The notes beneath the pieces were generated by a model, which searched no databases, had not been told where the DNA came from, and worked only from the letters and a program-made list of their open reading frames with translations. Below are positions 52,458-62,320 of a DNA stretch of 64,000 nt, piece after piece. The DNA is from an uncultured Lachnospiraceae bacterium (GTDB lineage: Bacteria; Bacillota; Clostridia; Lachnospirales; Lachnospiraceae). Where the stretch lies: NCBI GenBank assembly GCA_934432885.1, contig CAKRYY010000007.1, positions 14,934 to 78,933 of the forward strand. The letters are read 5' to 3'. The position numbers and the translations under genes were made by a program. Within the stretch, counting starts at the first letter, position 1. Each line of letters starts with the position of its first letter.

Positions 52458-54224
52458 ATGAAGGTATTATTAAAAAACGGAGAAGTAATGGAAGGAAAAT
52501 TTGAAGAAAAAGAGGTCAGCAAGGCATTTTGGCATACTACCGCACATATTCTGGCGCAGGCGGTAAAGCGGCTGTATCCGGATACGAAATGTGCCATCGG
52601 ACCTGCTATTGAAAAAGGCTTTTATTATGATTTTGAATTCACAGCTCCCTTTACGGAAGCGCAGCTGCCCGAGGTTGAGGAGGAGATGCGCAAAATTGTA
52701 AAGGAAGCGCTTGGGCTGCAGGTCTATGAGGTCTCCAGAGAGGAAGCACTTGCATTTATGGAAGAGCATCAGGAGCCTTATAAGGAAGAAATGATTCGGG
52801 AGCTGCCAGAAGGGGAGAAAATTACCTTTTACAGACAGGGAGAGTATACGGAGTTCTGTGCAGGCCCCCATGTATGCAATACAAAAGTCATTCAGGCACT
52901 GAAGCTTACAGCGGTGGCAGGGGCTTACTGGCGCGGGGATGAAAAAAATAAGATGCTTACCAGAATTTACGGCATTGCATTTCCAAAGGCGGCAGAGCTG
53001 AAACAGTATTTAACAATGCTGGAGGAAGCAAAGCTGCGCGACCACAGAAAACTGGGACGGGAGCTTGGCTTGTTTGCCCTGTTAGAGGAAGGACCGGGCT
53101 TTCCATTCTTTTTGCCGAAGGGCATGATTCTCAAAAATCTGTTAATTGATTATTGGCGCAGGCTGCATGAGAGGGAAGGCTATCAGGAAATTTCAACGCC
53201 TATTATGTTAAACAGAAGTCTTTGGGAGACTTCCGGACACTGGGACCATTATCGGGAGAATATGTATACAACGGTTATTGACGATACTGATTTTGCAGTG
53301 AAGCCGATGAACTGCCCGGGAGGGATGCTGGTGTATAAGCTGGAGCCACATTCCTATAAGGAACTGCCGCTTAGAATTGGTGAGCTTGGTCTGGTACACC
53401 GTCATGAAAAATCAGGACAGATGCACGGGCTGATGCGTGTGCGGTGCTTCACACAGGATGATGCCCATATTTTTATGACAAGAGAGCAGATTACGCAGGA
53501 GATTATGGGTGTTGCGCGGCTGATAGACGAGGTATATTCCAGATTTGGATTCCCTTATCATGTTGAGCTTTCTACAAGACCGAAGGACAGCATCGGAAGC
53601 GATGAGGACTGGGAAATCGCAACGGAGGGACTCAGAAAAGCGTTAGATGAGCTTGGGCTTTCCTATGTTGTCAATGAGGGTGATGGCGCTTTCTATGGAC
53701 CCAAGATTGATTTCCATTTGCAGGATTCGATTGGAAGAACCTGGCAGTGCGGCACGATTCAGCTTGACTTCCAGCTTCCGCAGAGATTTGATGCATGGTA
53801 TACCGGTGCAGATGGAGAGAAGCACAGACCGATTATGATTCACAGGGTTGTCTATGGCTCAATTGAAAGATTTATCGGCATTCTAATAGAGCATTATGCC
53901 GGCAAGTTCCCGGTATGGCTTTCTCCGGTGCAGGTAAATGTCATTTCCGTATCTGAAAAAAATGAGGCTTATGCAAAGAAAGTATGGCAGGAGCTGCGGG
54001 ATAACGGCATACGGGCAGAGCTTGATGTAAGAAGCGAAAAACTTGGCTATAAAATCAGGGAAGCAAGACTTGCAAAGGTGCCCTACATGGTGATTGTAGG
54101 CGAAAAAGAACAGCAGGAGCATACCGTCTCTGTACGCTGCCGTGATGCACAGGACGGAAAGCAGGAGCTTGGAAGCATGCGCACTGCGGAGCTTATAAAG
54201 CAGATTCAGGACGAAAGCAAATAG
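52458..54224 (+). CDS. thrS: Threonyl-tRNA synthetase
   Basis: A 588-residue class II synthetase. It has a short N-terminal part, the editing domain (HTTAHILAQAVKRLYP, GPHVCNT), the catalytic core with MNCPGGMLVYK, RIGELGLVHRHEKSGQMHG-type motif 2 (VHRHEKSGQMHGLMRVRCF), and an anticodon domain at the end (SEKLGYKIREARLAKVPYM). It lacks the longer TGS region of E. coli ThrRS at the start. The ATG at 52458 follows AAAGGAGAT. Confidence 0.96.
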   Translation: MKVLLKNGEVMEGKFEEKEVSKAFWHTTAHILAQAVKRLYPDTKCAIGPAIEKGFYYDFEFTAPFTEAQLPEVEEEMRKIVKEALGLQVYEVSREEALAFMEEHQEPYKEEMIRELPEGEKITFYRQGEYTEFCAGPHVCNTKVIQALKLTAVAGAYWRGDEKNKMLTRIYGIAFPKAAELKQYLTMLEEAKLRDHRKLGRELGLFALLEEGPGFPFFLPKGMILKNLLIDYWRRLHEREGYQEISTPIMLNRSLWETSGHWDHYRENMYTTVIDDTDFAVKPMNCPGGMLVYKLEPHSYKELPLRIGELGLVHRHEKSGQMHGLMRVRCFTQDDAHIFMTREQITQEIMGVARLIDEVYSRFGFPYHVELSTRPKDSIGSDEDWEIATEGLRKALDELGLSYVVNEGDGAFYGPKIDFHLQDSIGRTWQCGTIQLDFQLPQRFDAWYTGADGEKHRPIMIHRVVYGSIERFIGILIEHYAGKFPVWLSPVQVNVISVSEKNEAYAKKVWQELRDNGIRAELDVRSEKLGYKIREARLAKVPYMVIVGEKEQQEHTVSVRCRDAQDGKQELGSMRTAELIKQIQDESK

Positions 54225-54228
54225 GCGG

Positions 54229-54257
54229 TTGAATTTCCCATTTATCTTGCGTATACT
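54229..54257 (+). promoter_or_regulatory. Promoter of rarA
   Basis: TTGAAT (54229-54234), 17 bp, TATACT (54252-54257), between thrS and rarA. Confidence 0.78.
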
Positions 54258-54282
54258 TCTGTTAGAAGGATAGGGTGAGAAA

Positions 54283-55626
54283 ATGGACTTGTTTGAATAT
54301 ATGCGTACAAACAATATGGAAAAGGAGTCGCCGCTTGCTGCGAGGCTGCGTCCTGTGACACTGGAGGAGGTAGTCGGGCAGAAGCATATTATCGGAAAGG
54401 ACAAGCTCCTTTACCGTGCCATAAAGGCGGATAAAATCAGCTCCGTTATTTTTTACGGACCGCCGGGCACGGGAAAAACAACGCTTGCAAAGGTGATTGC
54501 CCATACCACAAGTGCAGAATTTACGCAGATTAACGCCACAGTTGCGGGAAAAAAGGATATGGAAGAGGTCGTTGCAAAGGCGAAGGATACAATGGGGATG
54601 TATGGGAAAAAGACAATCCTCTTTATCGATGAAATCCATCGCTTCAACAAGGGACAGCAGGATTATCTGCTCCCCTTTGTAGAGGACGGGACACTGATTT
54701 TGATTGGCGCGACGACAGAAAATCCGTATTTTGAAGTGAACGGCGCTTTGCTTTCCCGCTCTGTAGTGTTTGAACTGAAGCCTCTGTCAAAGGAGGACAT
54801 CAAAGAGCTTTTGCAGCGGGCAGTTTATGACAAAGAAAAGGGAATGGGGGCATACGATGCTGTAATTGAGGAGGATGCGCTGGATTTTCTGGCGGATGCG
54901 GCAGGCGGGGATGCAAGAAGCGCCTTAAATGCGGTAGAGCTTGGCGTCATGACCACGAACCGGTCTGAGGATGGTAAAATACACATCGACCTTGCGGTTG
55001 CATCGGAGTGTATTCAGAAACGGGTCGTAAAGTATGATAAGACAGGTGATAACCATTATGATACCATTTCGGCCTTTATCAAAAGCATGCGCGGCTCCGA
55101 CCCGGATGCGGCAGTGTATTATCTGGCAAAAATGCTTTACGCAGGCGAAAGCGTAACCTTTATTGCAAGGCGGATGATGATTTGTGCGTCAGAGGATGTG
55201 GGAAATGCAGACCCAAACGCCCTGAATGTGGCAGTGAGTGCAGCGCTTGCAGTAGAAAGGGTAGGTATGCCGGAGGCACAGATTATTCTGGCGCAGGCGG
55301 TAACCTATATTGCAGCCGCGCCCAAAAGCAATTCAGCAGTATGTGCGATAGGAGATGCAATGGAAACAGTAAAAGAGACAGGAAGCCTGCCGGTGCCGGT
55401 GCATTTGCAGGATGCGCATTACAAAGGCTCGGCAAAGCTGGGACATGGCGTGGGGTATCAGTATCCGCATGATTTCCCTAATCATTATGTAGAACAGCAG
55501 TATCTTCCGTATGAATTAAATGGAAAAGAATTTTATAAGCCGTCAGGAAATGGCTATGAAGTAAAGATTCGGGAGCATCTAAGCAAAATCCGAAAGGAAG
55601 CGGAAAAAAAGACAGACACGCCTTAA
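54283..55626 (+). CDS. rarA: Replication-associated recombination protein A
   Basis: A 447-residue AAA+ ATPase (MgsA/WRNIP1 family) that acts at stalled forks with SSB. Walker A is YGPPGTGKTTLAKVIA, Walker B TILFIDEIHRFNKGQQD, then ATTENPYFEVNGALLSRS; the C-terminal tetramer domain includes DAHYKGSAKLGHGVGYQYPH. Its own promoter (TTGAAT-17-TATACT) is at 54229-54257. It converges with the DUF4364 gene and overlaps it by 4 bp. Confidence 0.95.
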   Translation: MDLFEYMRTNNMEKESPLAARLRPVTLEEVVGQKHIIGKDKLLYRAIKADKISSVIFYGPPGTGKTTLAKVIAHTTSAEFTQINATVAGKKDMEEVVAKAKDTMGMYGKKTILFIDEIHRFNKGQQDYLLPFVEDGTLILIGATTENPYFEVNGALLSRSVVFELKPLSKEDIKELLQRAVYDKEKGMGAYDAVIEEDALDFLADAAGGDARSALNAVELGVMTTNRSEDGKIHIDLAVASECIQKRVVKYDKTGDNHYDTISAFIKSMRGSDPDAAVYYLAKMLYAGESVTFIARRMMICASEDVGNADPNALNVAVSAALAVERVGMPEAQIILAQAVTYIAAAPKSNSAVCAIGDAMETVKETGSLPVPVHLQDAHYKGSAKLGHGVGYQYPHDFPNHYVEQQYLPYELNGKEFYKPSGNGYEVKIREHLSKIRKEAEKKTDTP

Positions 55627-56138
55627 AACAGGGTGTCTGTCAAATATTTATAAATCTCCTGATTTTTTTTCTGCCAGTTATCGCAGATGGAAGCAGCCAT
55701 TTCTTCAAGCGGAACAGAAAGCCGGATATTTACCAGCTCTACAGTCTTTTCATGGGCAGTCAGCTCAGCCGCATATTCCCCATCGGTAGTTTTGTAATAG
55801 GTTGCCTGTATGGAAACCTCATTGCGAAGCTCTAATTCATTTTCACGCAGATAAGCATCTGCGTCTGCTTTGATGGCATCACTGATGCGGTTTCCAAAGT
55901 AGGCAAGCGTTTCCCTGCCAGCATCGGTGAGCAGCAGATTTGTGCGGTTTCTCGCAGATTTAGTATAGAGCAGACCGGCATCGGTCAATTCTGAGATTGC
56001 CTGCTGAAAGGTCAGAAAATCCGTATATTCTTTTCCGAGAATAAAGTCACAGACTTGTGCCTTTGTCAGCGGAAATGTAACCTTGTCCAGCATGTAGAGG
56101 ACAATCAGCTTATAAAGTGTCAGCGGGTCCTGTGTCAT
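55623..56138 (-). CDS. DUF4364 family protein
   Basis: A 171-residue protein with a winged-helix-like N-terminus (YKLIVLYMLDKV, KAQVCDFILG, QAISELTDAGLL) and a second part with EELRNEVS-like strands; it matches the clostridial DUF4364 family, probably DNA-binding. AAAGGA precedes the ATG. Its start overlaps the end of the radical SAM gene by 29 bp, and its end meets rarA tail to tail. Confidence 0.86.
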   Translation of the reverse strand: MTQDPLTLYKLIVLYMLDKVTFPLTKAQVCDFILGKEYTDFLTFQQAISELTDAGLLYTKSARNRTNLLLTDAGRETLAYFGNRISDAIKADADAYLRENELELRNEVSIQATYYKTTDGEYAAELTAHEKTVELVNIRLSVPLEEMAASICDNWQKKNQEIYKYLTDTLF

Positions 56139-57096
56139 TATGATTCAATTCCTTTCCCTGCCATGTGCGGCGGAGCCGCAGCTCATGGTGTATGGTGTTT
56201 AAAACCGTTCTTTTTGCAAGGCTCCATCTGGGAGCAAGCAGCAATTCCTTTGGACCGTCTCCGGTAATACGGTGGACGACAATCTGCGGCGAGAGCCGTT
56301 CCAGACAGCCGATTATGAGATTCACATAACTATCCATTGAAAGCACAGAGAAGCTACCGTTTTGATAATCTTCTGCAAGTCCGGTATCCTTTAGGACATG
56401 TAAAAGCTGAAGCTTGACGCCAAAGATGGGTAGAGTGTTCAGGAAAGAGATGGTCTGATACATCTGCTCCTTTGTCTCTCCTGGCAGTCCCAAAATAATA
56501 TGAACAATAACCGGAATGGAAATCCTGTGCAGCGCATCTACTGCAGCCGTAAAACGGGAGAGCGGATAGGCGCGGCGGATATAGGCAGCGCTTTTTTCAT
56601 GGATGGTCTGCAGACCAAGCTCAATCCAGATAAATTTTTCCGGATAGGAGGCGCGAAGCTCGTCAAGAAGTGCGAGCACATCATCTGGAAGGCAGTCAGG
56701 CCTGGTTGCGATGGAGATTCCTGCAACGTGAGCATCCTCGAGTGCCTGTGTGTAAAGGCTGCGCAGCCGGCTGACAGGGGCGTAGGTATTGGTATATGCC
56801 TGAAAATAGATGATGAACCGCTTCCCGGTTTTTTTAGAACCAAAAAGCGAAAGCCCATTTTGAATCTGTTCTGTGATGGAAAGAGAAGCGGTATCGACAG
56901 CAAAATCACCGCTGCCGCCAGCACTGCAGAAAATACAGCCGTCATATCCAAGCGTGCCGTCACGGTTTGGGCAGGTCATGCCTGCATTTACGGCGATTTT
57001 ATAAAGTTTTTCATGAAATACCTTCTGGCAGTAAGCGTTAAAAGAGTAATAAGGCTTATCTAACCAGAAGGAAGGGTAAAAAGGTTTGTCTGTCAT
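56110..57096 (-). CDS. TIGR01212-family radical SAM protein (YtqA-like)
   Basis: A 328-residue radical SAM protein. The cluster motif is CPNRDGTLGYDGCIFCSAGG (a C-x12-C-x2-C arrangement typical of this family, with the first Cys in MTCPNRD). IIYFQAYTNTYAP and IWIELGLQTIHEKSA are further landmarks. Annotated relatives (YtqA/YhcC) have no proven substrate. The malic enzyme gene lies upstream by 14 bp in the same direction. Confidence 0.92.
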   Translation of the reverse strand: MTDKPFYPSFWLDKPYYSFNAYCQKVFHEKLYKIAVNAGMTCPNRDGTLGYDGCIFCSAGGSGDFAVDTASLSITEQIQNGLSLFGSKKTGKRFIIYFQAYTNTYAPVSRLRSLYTQALEDAHVAGISIATRPDCLPDDVLALLDELRASYPEKFIWIELGLQTIHEKSAAYIRRAYPLSRFTAAVDALHRISIPVIVHIILGLPGETKEQMYQTISFLNTLPIFGVKLQLLHVLKDTGLAEDYQNGSFSVLSMDSYVNLIIGCLERLSPQIVVHRITGDGPKELLLAPRWSLAKRTVLNTIHHELRLRRTWQGKELNHNDTGPADTL

Positions 57097-57110
57097 TTTG
57101 TTAAAATGAG

Positions 57111-58265
57111 TTAACGGTGGATATTTGCCTTTACCGCGTCTGCAACTACCTGTGCTACCTCGGGACGGAAGGCTTCCGGCATGATGTTGACATCACTCAG
57201 CTCGTCTTCGGGAACCAGCCCTGCGATTGCATGAGCAGCCGCAAGTTTCATTTCCTCTGTAATCTGGACGGCTCTGCCCTCCAGAGCGCCCTTGAAGATT
57301 CCCGGAAATGCGACTACATTATTGACCTGATTCGGGAAGTCGGAGCGTCCGGTACCGATGATACGTGCGCCTGCTTCCTTTGCAAGGTCCGGCATGATTT
57401 CAGGGACAGGATTTGCCATTGCGAATAAAATAGAGTCATGGTTCATGGAAGAAACCATTTCCGGTGTGACGATACCAGGCGCGGAGACACCGACGAAAAT
57501 ATCAGCGCCGCGCATAGCGTCAGCAAGCGATCCCTTTTCCTGATTCGGGTTGGTCAGAAGCGCCATCTTTTCCTGCATGAAATTAAGCCCTTCACTGTCT
57601 CTGGAAATAATGCCTGCCTTGTCACAGAGAATGACATTGGAAAAGCCATAGGTTAAAAGCAGCTTTGTAATAGCAATGCCTGCGCTTCCTGCGCCGTTTA
57701 CAACGACCTTGCAGTTTTCTTTTTCTTTTTTGACAACCTTGAGGGAATTGATAATGCCTGCAAGAACGACAATGGCGGTTCCGTGCTGGTCATCATGGAA
57801 GACTGGAATGTCAAGCATTTCCTTTAAGCGTTCCTCAATTTCAAAGCAGCGGGGTGCGCTGATGTCTTCAAGATTGATGCCGCCGAAAGCAGGGGCAATA
57901 TTTGCTACCGTTTTGATGATTTCTTCAGTATCCTGTGTGTCAAGGCAGATAGGAACAGCATTGACACCGCCGAATTCTTTAAACAGGACAGCCTTTCCCT
58001 CCATAACGGGCATGGCTGCATAAGGACCGATATTGCCAAGCCCGAGGACAGCGCTGCCGTCGGATACGACTGCTACGGTATTTGCTTTGATAGTATATTG
58101 ATAGGCTGCTTCCTTGTCTTTTGCGATTACTTTACACGGCTCTGCAACGCCCGGCGTATAGGCGAGGGAGAGCGCCTCTCTGGATTTAACGGGAATTTTG
58201 GAAACGGTTTCCAACTTGCCGTTCCATTCTTTGTGAAGCTGTAATGCTTTTTCATTCGTTGTCAT
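57111..58265 (-). CDS. NAD-dependent malic enzyme
   Basis: A 384-residue malate dehydrogenase (decarboxylating), which converts malate to pyruvate and CO2 with NAD(P)H. YTPGVAEPCKVIA, VFHDDQHGTAIVVLAG and VNGAGSAGIAITKLLL (NAD site) are clear. Short bacterial type, without a phosphotransacetylase domain. The ATG at 58265 follows GAGGA; in-frame upstream codons to 58304 are not needed. A good promoter on the minus strand (TTGCAA-17-TATAAT, 58380-58352) precedes it. Confidence 0.93.
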   Translation of the reverse strand: MTTNEKALQLHKEWNGKLETVSKIPVKSREALSLAYTPGVAEPCKVIAKDKEAAYQYTIKANTVAVVSDGSAVLGLGNIGPYAAMPVMEGKAVLFKEFGGVNAVPICLDTQDTEEIIKTVANIAPAFGGINLEDISAPRCFEIEERLKEMLDIPVFHDDQHGTAIVVLAGIINSLKVVKKEKENCKVVVNGAGSAGIAITKLLLTYGFSNVILCDKAGIISRDSEGLNFMQEKMALLTNPNQEKGSLADAMRGADIFVGVSAPGIVTPEMVSSMNHDSILFAMANPVPEIMPDLAKEAGARIIGTGRSDFPNQVNNVVAFPGIFKGALEGRAVQITEEMKLAAAHAIAGLVPEDELSDVNIMPEAFRPEVAQVVADAVKANIHR

Positions 58266-58351
58266 GGAAGTGTCCTCTTTTCTTTTTTCAAACATAATTG
58301 GCAAAAGCCTGCAGCCACCTTTTGATGCGGTATAAAAAGCAGGTACTTTGC

Positions 58352-58415
58352 ATTATATAATATTTTGCATCTTTTTGCAAAATTTGTTTGCATTACGGAT
58401 AAAGTCATGTATAAT
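58352..58415. promoter_or_regulatory. Divergent promoters for malic enzyme (-) and rho (+)
   Basis: Minus: TTGCAA (58380-58375), 17 bp, TATAAT (58357-58352). Plus: TTGCAT (58388-58393), 16 bp, TATAAT (58410-58415). The zone from 58347 to 58393 repeats TTTGCA or its complement several times. Confidence 0.78.
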
Positions 58416-58527
58416 GATAGTATCAATCAGAGTAACATGTTTTCAAAAAGTTTCAGGTACAGTTCGTACACAATCCCATTAAATGGCAGAGAAAAGGAAA
58501 AGCACTGGGAACAGGGAGGAAAAATAG

Positions 58528-60024
58528 ATGCGGGAAAAGTATGAATCGCTGGCGCTTGCGGATTTAAAGGCGATTGCAAAGGCGAGAGGAATCAAGGGTA
58601 CTTCTGCGATGAAAAAGGCAGAGGTTGTGGAAGCGATGCTTTCTCTGGATACGCAGGAGCAGGAACAGAAGGTCAAAGCGCAGAGCAGTATGCCGATAAG
58701 AAAGGCAGAGCAGGACGAAATGACGGAAAAGATGGAGCCGCGTATGGAGCGGGCTGTGCATAGTGAAGCTGTGGAGAAAACGGAGCCGCGTATGGAACGC
58801 ACTGCACGTAGCGAGAGCGCAGAAAAGCCAGAGGTGCGCGCAGAGAGACCAGCGCGGGCTGAGCGGACAGAAAATGAGCGCACGTTAGCGGAGCTTGACA
58901 GCGGCGAGATGGCAAATGGAATCTTAGAGGTTATGCCGGATGGCTATGGCTTTATCCGATGTGAAAATTACCTGCCCGGAGAAAATGATGTCTATGTGGC
59001 TCCGAGCCAGATTCGCAGGTTTGGTTTAAAGACTGGAGATATTATAGAAGGAAATACCAGAGTGAAAACGCAGGCGGAAAAATTCAGTGCGCTTTTATTC
59101 GTGAAAAAGATAAACGGCTATCCGCCGGAGGTTGCGCACCGCCGCCGTAATTTTGAGGATATGACGCCTATTTTCCCCAATGAAAGACTTCGTATGGAGA
59201 CTGCGGGCGCGAGCGTTGCAATGCGGATTATGGATTTGATGAGTCCTGTAGGAAAAGGACAGAGGGGGATGATTGTATCTCCGCCAAAGGCTGGTAAGAC
59301 TACCTTATTAAAAGAGGTTGCAAAGTCCATTAAGCGCAATAACCCGGAGATGCACCTGATTATCCTTTTGATTGACGAGCGTCCGGAGGAAGTAACCGAT
59401 ATTCGTGAGGCAATAGAGGGACCGAATGTGGAGGTGATTTATTCTACATTTGACGAGCTGCCGGAGCATCATAAGAGAGTTTCCGAGATGGTTATTGAGC
59501 GGGCAAAGCGCCTTGTGGAGCATGGAAGGGACGTTACGATTCTGCTGGACAGCATTACACGTCTGACCAGAGCCTACAATCTGGTGGTGCCGCCGAGCGG
59601 CAGGACACTTTCCGGCGGTCTTGACCCTGCAGCACTTCACATGCCAAAACGCTTTTTTGGTGCAGCCAGAAATATGCGGGAGAGTGGTAGTCTGACGATT
59701 CTTGCAACAGCTCTGGTGGAGACTGGAAGCAAGATGGACGATGTAGTATACGAGGAATTTAAAGGAACCGGTAATATGGAAATGGTGCTTGACCGCAAGC
59801 TTTCCGAACGCAGAGTATTTCCGGCGATTGATATTCCGAAATCAGGAACGCGGCGGGAGGATCTGCTGCTGAGTCCGGAGGAGATGGAAGCAATCAATAT
59901 TATAAGGAAGGCACTCAATTCTTTAAAGCCGGAGGAGGCAGTGGACAAGATTCTCGATATGTTTTCTCGTACCAGAAACAATGTAGAGTTTGTAAATATG
60001 GTAAAGAAAATCAAATTCTTTTAA
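58528..60024 (+). CDS. rho: Transcription termination factor Rho with repeat-bearing N-terminal insert
   Basis: A 498-residue hexameric helicase that ends transcripts. It has the Rho_N part (residues 1-40), an inserted charged region with three 16-residue repeats (70-117; EPRMERAVHSEAVEKT and two variants), the RNA-binding OB fold (about 125-200) with GYGFIRCENYLPGENDVYV-like sequence, and the ATPase with SPPKAGKTTLLKEV. Length is greater than the usual 420 because of the insert. GGGAGGA precedes the ATG. Confidence 0.97.
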   Translation: MREKYESLALADLKAIAKARGIKGTSAMKKAEVVEAMLSLDTQEQEQKVKAQSSMPIRKAEQDEMTEKMEPRMERAVHSEAVEKTEPRMERTARSESAEKPEVRAERPARAERTENERTLAELDSGEMANGILEVMPDGYGFIRCENYLPGENDVYVAPSQIRRFGLKTGDIIEGNTRVKTQAEKFSALLFVKKINGYPPEVAHRRRNFEDMTPIFPNERLRMETAGASVAMRIMDLMSPVGKGQRGMIVSPPKAGKTTLLKEVAKSIKRNNPEMHLIILLIDERPEEVTDIREAIEGPNVEVIYSTFDELPEHHKRVSEMVIERAKRLVEHGRDVTILLDSITRLTRAYNLVVPPSGRTLSGGLDPAALHMPKRFFGAARNMRESGSLTILATALVETGSKMDDVVYEEFKGTGNMEMVLDRKLSERRVFPAIDIPKSGTRREDLLLSPEEMEAINIIRKALNSLKPEEAVDKILDMFSRTRNNVEFVNMVKKIKFF

Positions 60025-60030
60025 AAAGAC

Positions 60031-60059
60031 TTGCAACGATGTCTAAGCTATGTTACAAT
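60031..60059 (+). promoter_or_regulatory. Promoter of rpmE
   Basis: TTGCAA (60031-60036), 17 bp, TACAAT (60054-60059), right after rho. Confidence 0.8.
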
Positions 60060-60138
60060 GATTAAGCTGTTTGTGTGATTACACAGGCATCGGGATGAGA
60101 ACAACAAGGAAATTGATTATAATAGAGAGGTGAAAACG

Positions 60139-60345
60139 ATGAAAGAAGGAATCCATCCGGAGTACTATCAGGCAACTGTAACCTGCAACTGTGGCAATAC
60201 CTTTGTAACAGGATCCACAAAGCCTGAAATCCACGTAGAAGTTTGTTCCAAATGCCATTCATTCTACACTGGTCAGCAGAAGGCTGCAAGAGCTGCTGGA
60301 CGTATTGATAAGTTCAATAAGAAGTATGGCGTAGAAAGCAAATAG
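60139..60345 (+). CDS. rpmE: 50S ribosomal protein L31, zinc-binding form
   Basis: A 68-residue protein with CNCGNTF and [13 protein letters not shown], i.e. the CxC...CxxC zinc type (the paralogue without Cys is used in zinc lack). The ATG at 60139 follows GAGAGG; an in-frame GTG at 60130 lies directly on the site. Confidence 0.97.
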   Translation: MKEGIHPEYYQATVTCNCGNTFVTGSTKPEIHVEVCSKCHSFYTGQQKAARAAGRIDKFNKKYGVESK

Positions 60346-60355
60346 TGTTACAAAA

Positions 60356-60393
60356 AAGGTTGAGGTTTCTAATCTCAACCTTATTTTTACTGT
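60356..60393 (+). terminator. Terminator after rpmE
   Basis: A 9-bp stem AAGGTTGAG with its complement, 9-nt loop, then ATTTTT. Confidence 0.9.
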
Positions 60394-60424
60394 ATAAAAA
60401 GGAAACTGCTTTCGGAGGTTTACG

Positions 60425-61468
60425 ATGAGAAAGAAAAAGAACCGTTCCTGCGGTGTCGGCGGACAGGCGGTGCTGGAGGGCGTTATGATGAAACATAAGG
60501 ATGCCTATGCAGTAGCGGTCAGAAAGCAAAATGGAGAGATTGAAGTGGAAACAGAGGAATTTCAGGGCGTCCTGCACGGCAGCGCGCTGAAAAAAATTCC
60601 GTTTATCAGAGGTGTTTTCCAGTTTGCTGACTCCTTGATTCTTGGCATGCGGACATTGACATGGTCGGCATCTTTTTATGAGGAAGAAGAAAATAAGCCA
60701 CAGGAGGAGCCATCCCTGTTTCAGAAGCTTTTTGGAGAAAAGGCAGATGAAGTGGCAATGGGGCTTACGACGGCATTTTCTCTTATTATGGCGGTGGCAA
60801 TTTTCATGGTACTGCCGTATTTCATTTCCGCCTATATTGGAAAATATGTAAGAAATATGTCCCTGATTGCAATTATCGAGGGGCTTATCAGAATTTTGAT
60901 TTTTGTGCTTTATATTGCAGGAATTTCTGCGATGAAGGATATTCGAAGGCTTTATCAGTATCACGGAGCAGAGCATAAATGTATCAACTGCATAGAGAAG
61001 GGAAGACCGCTTACGGTGCACAATGTTATGCGGAGTTCAAGGCTGCATAAACGCTGCGGCACCAGCTTCCTTTTATTTGTTATGCTTGTCAGCGTTGTGC
61101 TGTTTTTCTTTATCAGGGTAGAGAATCCTGCCTACAGGGTTCTTATCCGTATCCTACTCATTCCTGTAATCGCGGGAATTTCATACGAGATTATCCGCCT
61201 GGCAGGCAACAGCGACAATATTCTTGTCAGAATCCTGTCTGCTCCGGGAATGTGGCTTCAGAGACTGACGACAAAGGAGCCGGATGAGTCGATGGCAGAG
61301 GTTGCAATCGCTTCCGTTGAGGCGGTTTTCGACTGGAAGGTATATTTAAAAGAAACCTTTGGATATGAAATAGATGATTCATGGCTGATGGATGAGACTT
61401 TTGAAGAAGAGGAGCAGGATGAAGAAGCCATAGAAGAAACGCAGGCAAAAGCTGGAGACGCCGAATAA
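60425..61468 (+). CDS. DUF1385 membrane protein (YqhQ-like)
   Basis: A 347-residue membrane protein. It begins with the family signature GGQAVLEGVMMKHKDAYAVA, has about four hydrophobic segments (110-150, 215-260) and a conserved YHGAEHKCINCIEKG with histidine and cysteines that could bind metal. The end is very acidic. Function unknown; commonly encoded next to prmC and prfA. GGAGG precedes the ATG; its stop overlaps the prmC ATG by one base. Confidence 0.9.
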   Translation: MRKKKNRSCGVGGQAVLEGVMMKHKDAYAVAVRKQNGEIEVETEEFQGVLHGSALKKIPFIRGVFQFADSLILGMRTLTWSASFYEEEENKPQEEPSLFQKLFGEKADEVAMGLTTAFSLIMAVAIFMVLPYFISAYIGKYVRNMSLIAIIEGLIRILIFVLYIAGISAMKDIRRLYQYHGAEHKCINCIEKGRPLTVHNVMRSSRLHKRCGTSFLLFVMLVSVVLFFFIRVENPAYRVLIRILLIPVIAGISYEIIRLAGNSDNILVRILSAPGMWLQRLTTKEPDESMAEVAIASVEAVFDWKVYLKETFGYEIDDSWLMDETFEEEEQDEEAIEETQAKAGDAE

Positions 61469-62307
61469 TGAAGTATCGGGAATTATACGATTATGGAGTC
61501 AGCATACTTACGCAGGAACAGCTTGCAGAGGCTTCGCTGGATGCAAGACTGCTTTTGGAATATGTCTGTCATACCAGCCAGACGACGCTGCTTGCGCATG
61601 GCGATAGAGAAGTAGATGCCAAAGAGGAAGAGAACTATAAAGCGCTTCTGGAAAAGAGAAGGAAGCATATTCCGCTGCAGCATCTGACCGGTGAGCAGAT
61701 GTTTATGGGACTGCGCTTTGTGGTAAATGAGCATGTACTGGTGCCAAGACAGGATACGGAAATTCTGGTAGAGGAAGCGATGCGGGAGCTTCATGATGGA
61801 ATGTCAGTGCTTGACATGTGTACAGGCTCCGGCTGTATTTTGTTAAGTCTTCTTCAGTATTCAAATGACTGCAGAGGCGTTGGCGTAGATATTTCGCCGG
61901 AGGCGCTTTTGGTTGCACAGGAAAATGCAAAGCTTTTGGGAATTGCGGCGGAATTTAGGGCGGGCAATCTTTTTTCCGCGCTTATGCCACAGGAAAAGTT
62001 TGATCTGCTCATCAGCAATCCGCCTTATATTGAATCGGAGGTTATTCCGACATTGATGGAAGAGGTCCGTTGCCATGAACCACAGGGCGCCTTGGATGGC
62101 GGCAGCGATGGACTTGATTTTTACAGAAGAATCAGTCTTGAGGCAAAGCCGTATCTGTATCGGGGAGCACGTATTTTTTTAGAAATCGGCTGTAATCAGG
62201 CGGAGGCGGTAAGCGGCATTTTAATAAAAGAAGGCTATCAGGATATAGAAGTTGTAAAGGATTTTGCCGGGCTTGACCGGGTTGTAAAGTGCAGCTTCCG
62301 AGGATGA
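61468..62307 (+). CDS. prmC: Release factor glutamine methyltransferase
   Basis: A 279-residue SAM enzyme that methylates the GGQ glutamine of RF1/RF2. [18 protein letters not shown] is the SAM motif and ISNPPYIE the catalytic NPPY motif. It begins one base before the DUF1385 stop ends and is followed 13 bp later by prfA, its substrate. Confidence 0.97.
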   Translation: MKYRELYDYGVSILTQEQLAEASLDARLLLEYVCHTSQTTLLAHGDREVDAKEEENYKALLEKRRKHIPLQHLTGEQMFMGLRFVVNEHVLVPRQDTEILVEEAMRELHDGMSVLDMCTGSGCILLSLLQYSNDCRGVGVDISPEALLVAQENAKLLGIAAEFRAGNLFSALMPQEKFDLLISNPPYIESEVIPTLMEEVRCHEPQGALDGGSDGLDFYRRISLEAKPYLYRGARIFLEIGCNQAEAVSGILIKEGYQDIEVVKDFAGLDRVVKCSFRG

Positions 62308-62320
62308 TGGAGGAAAAGAA

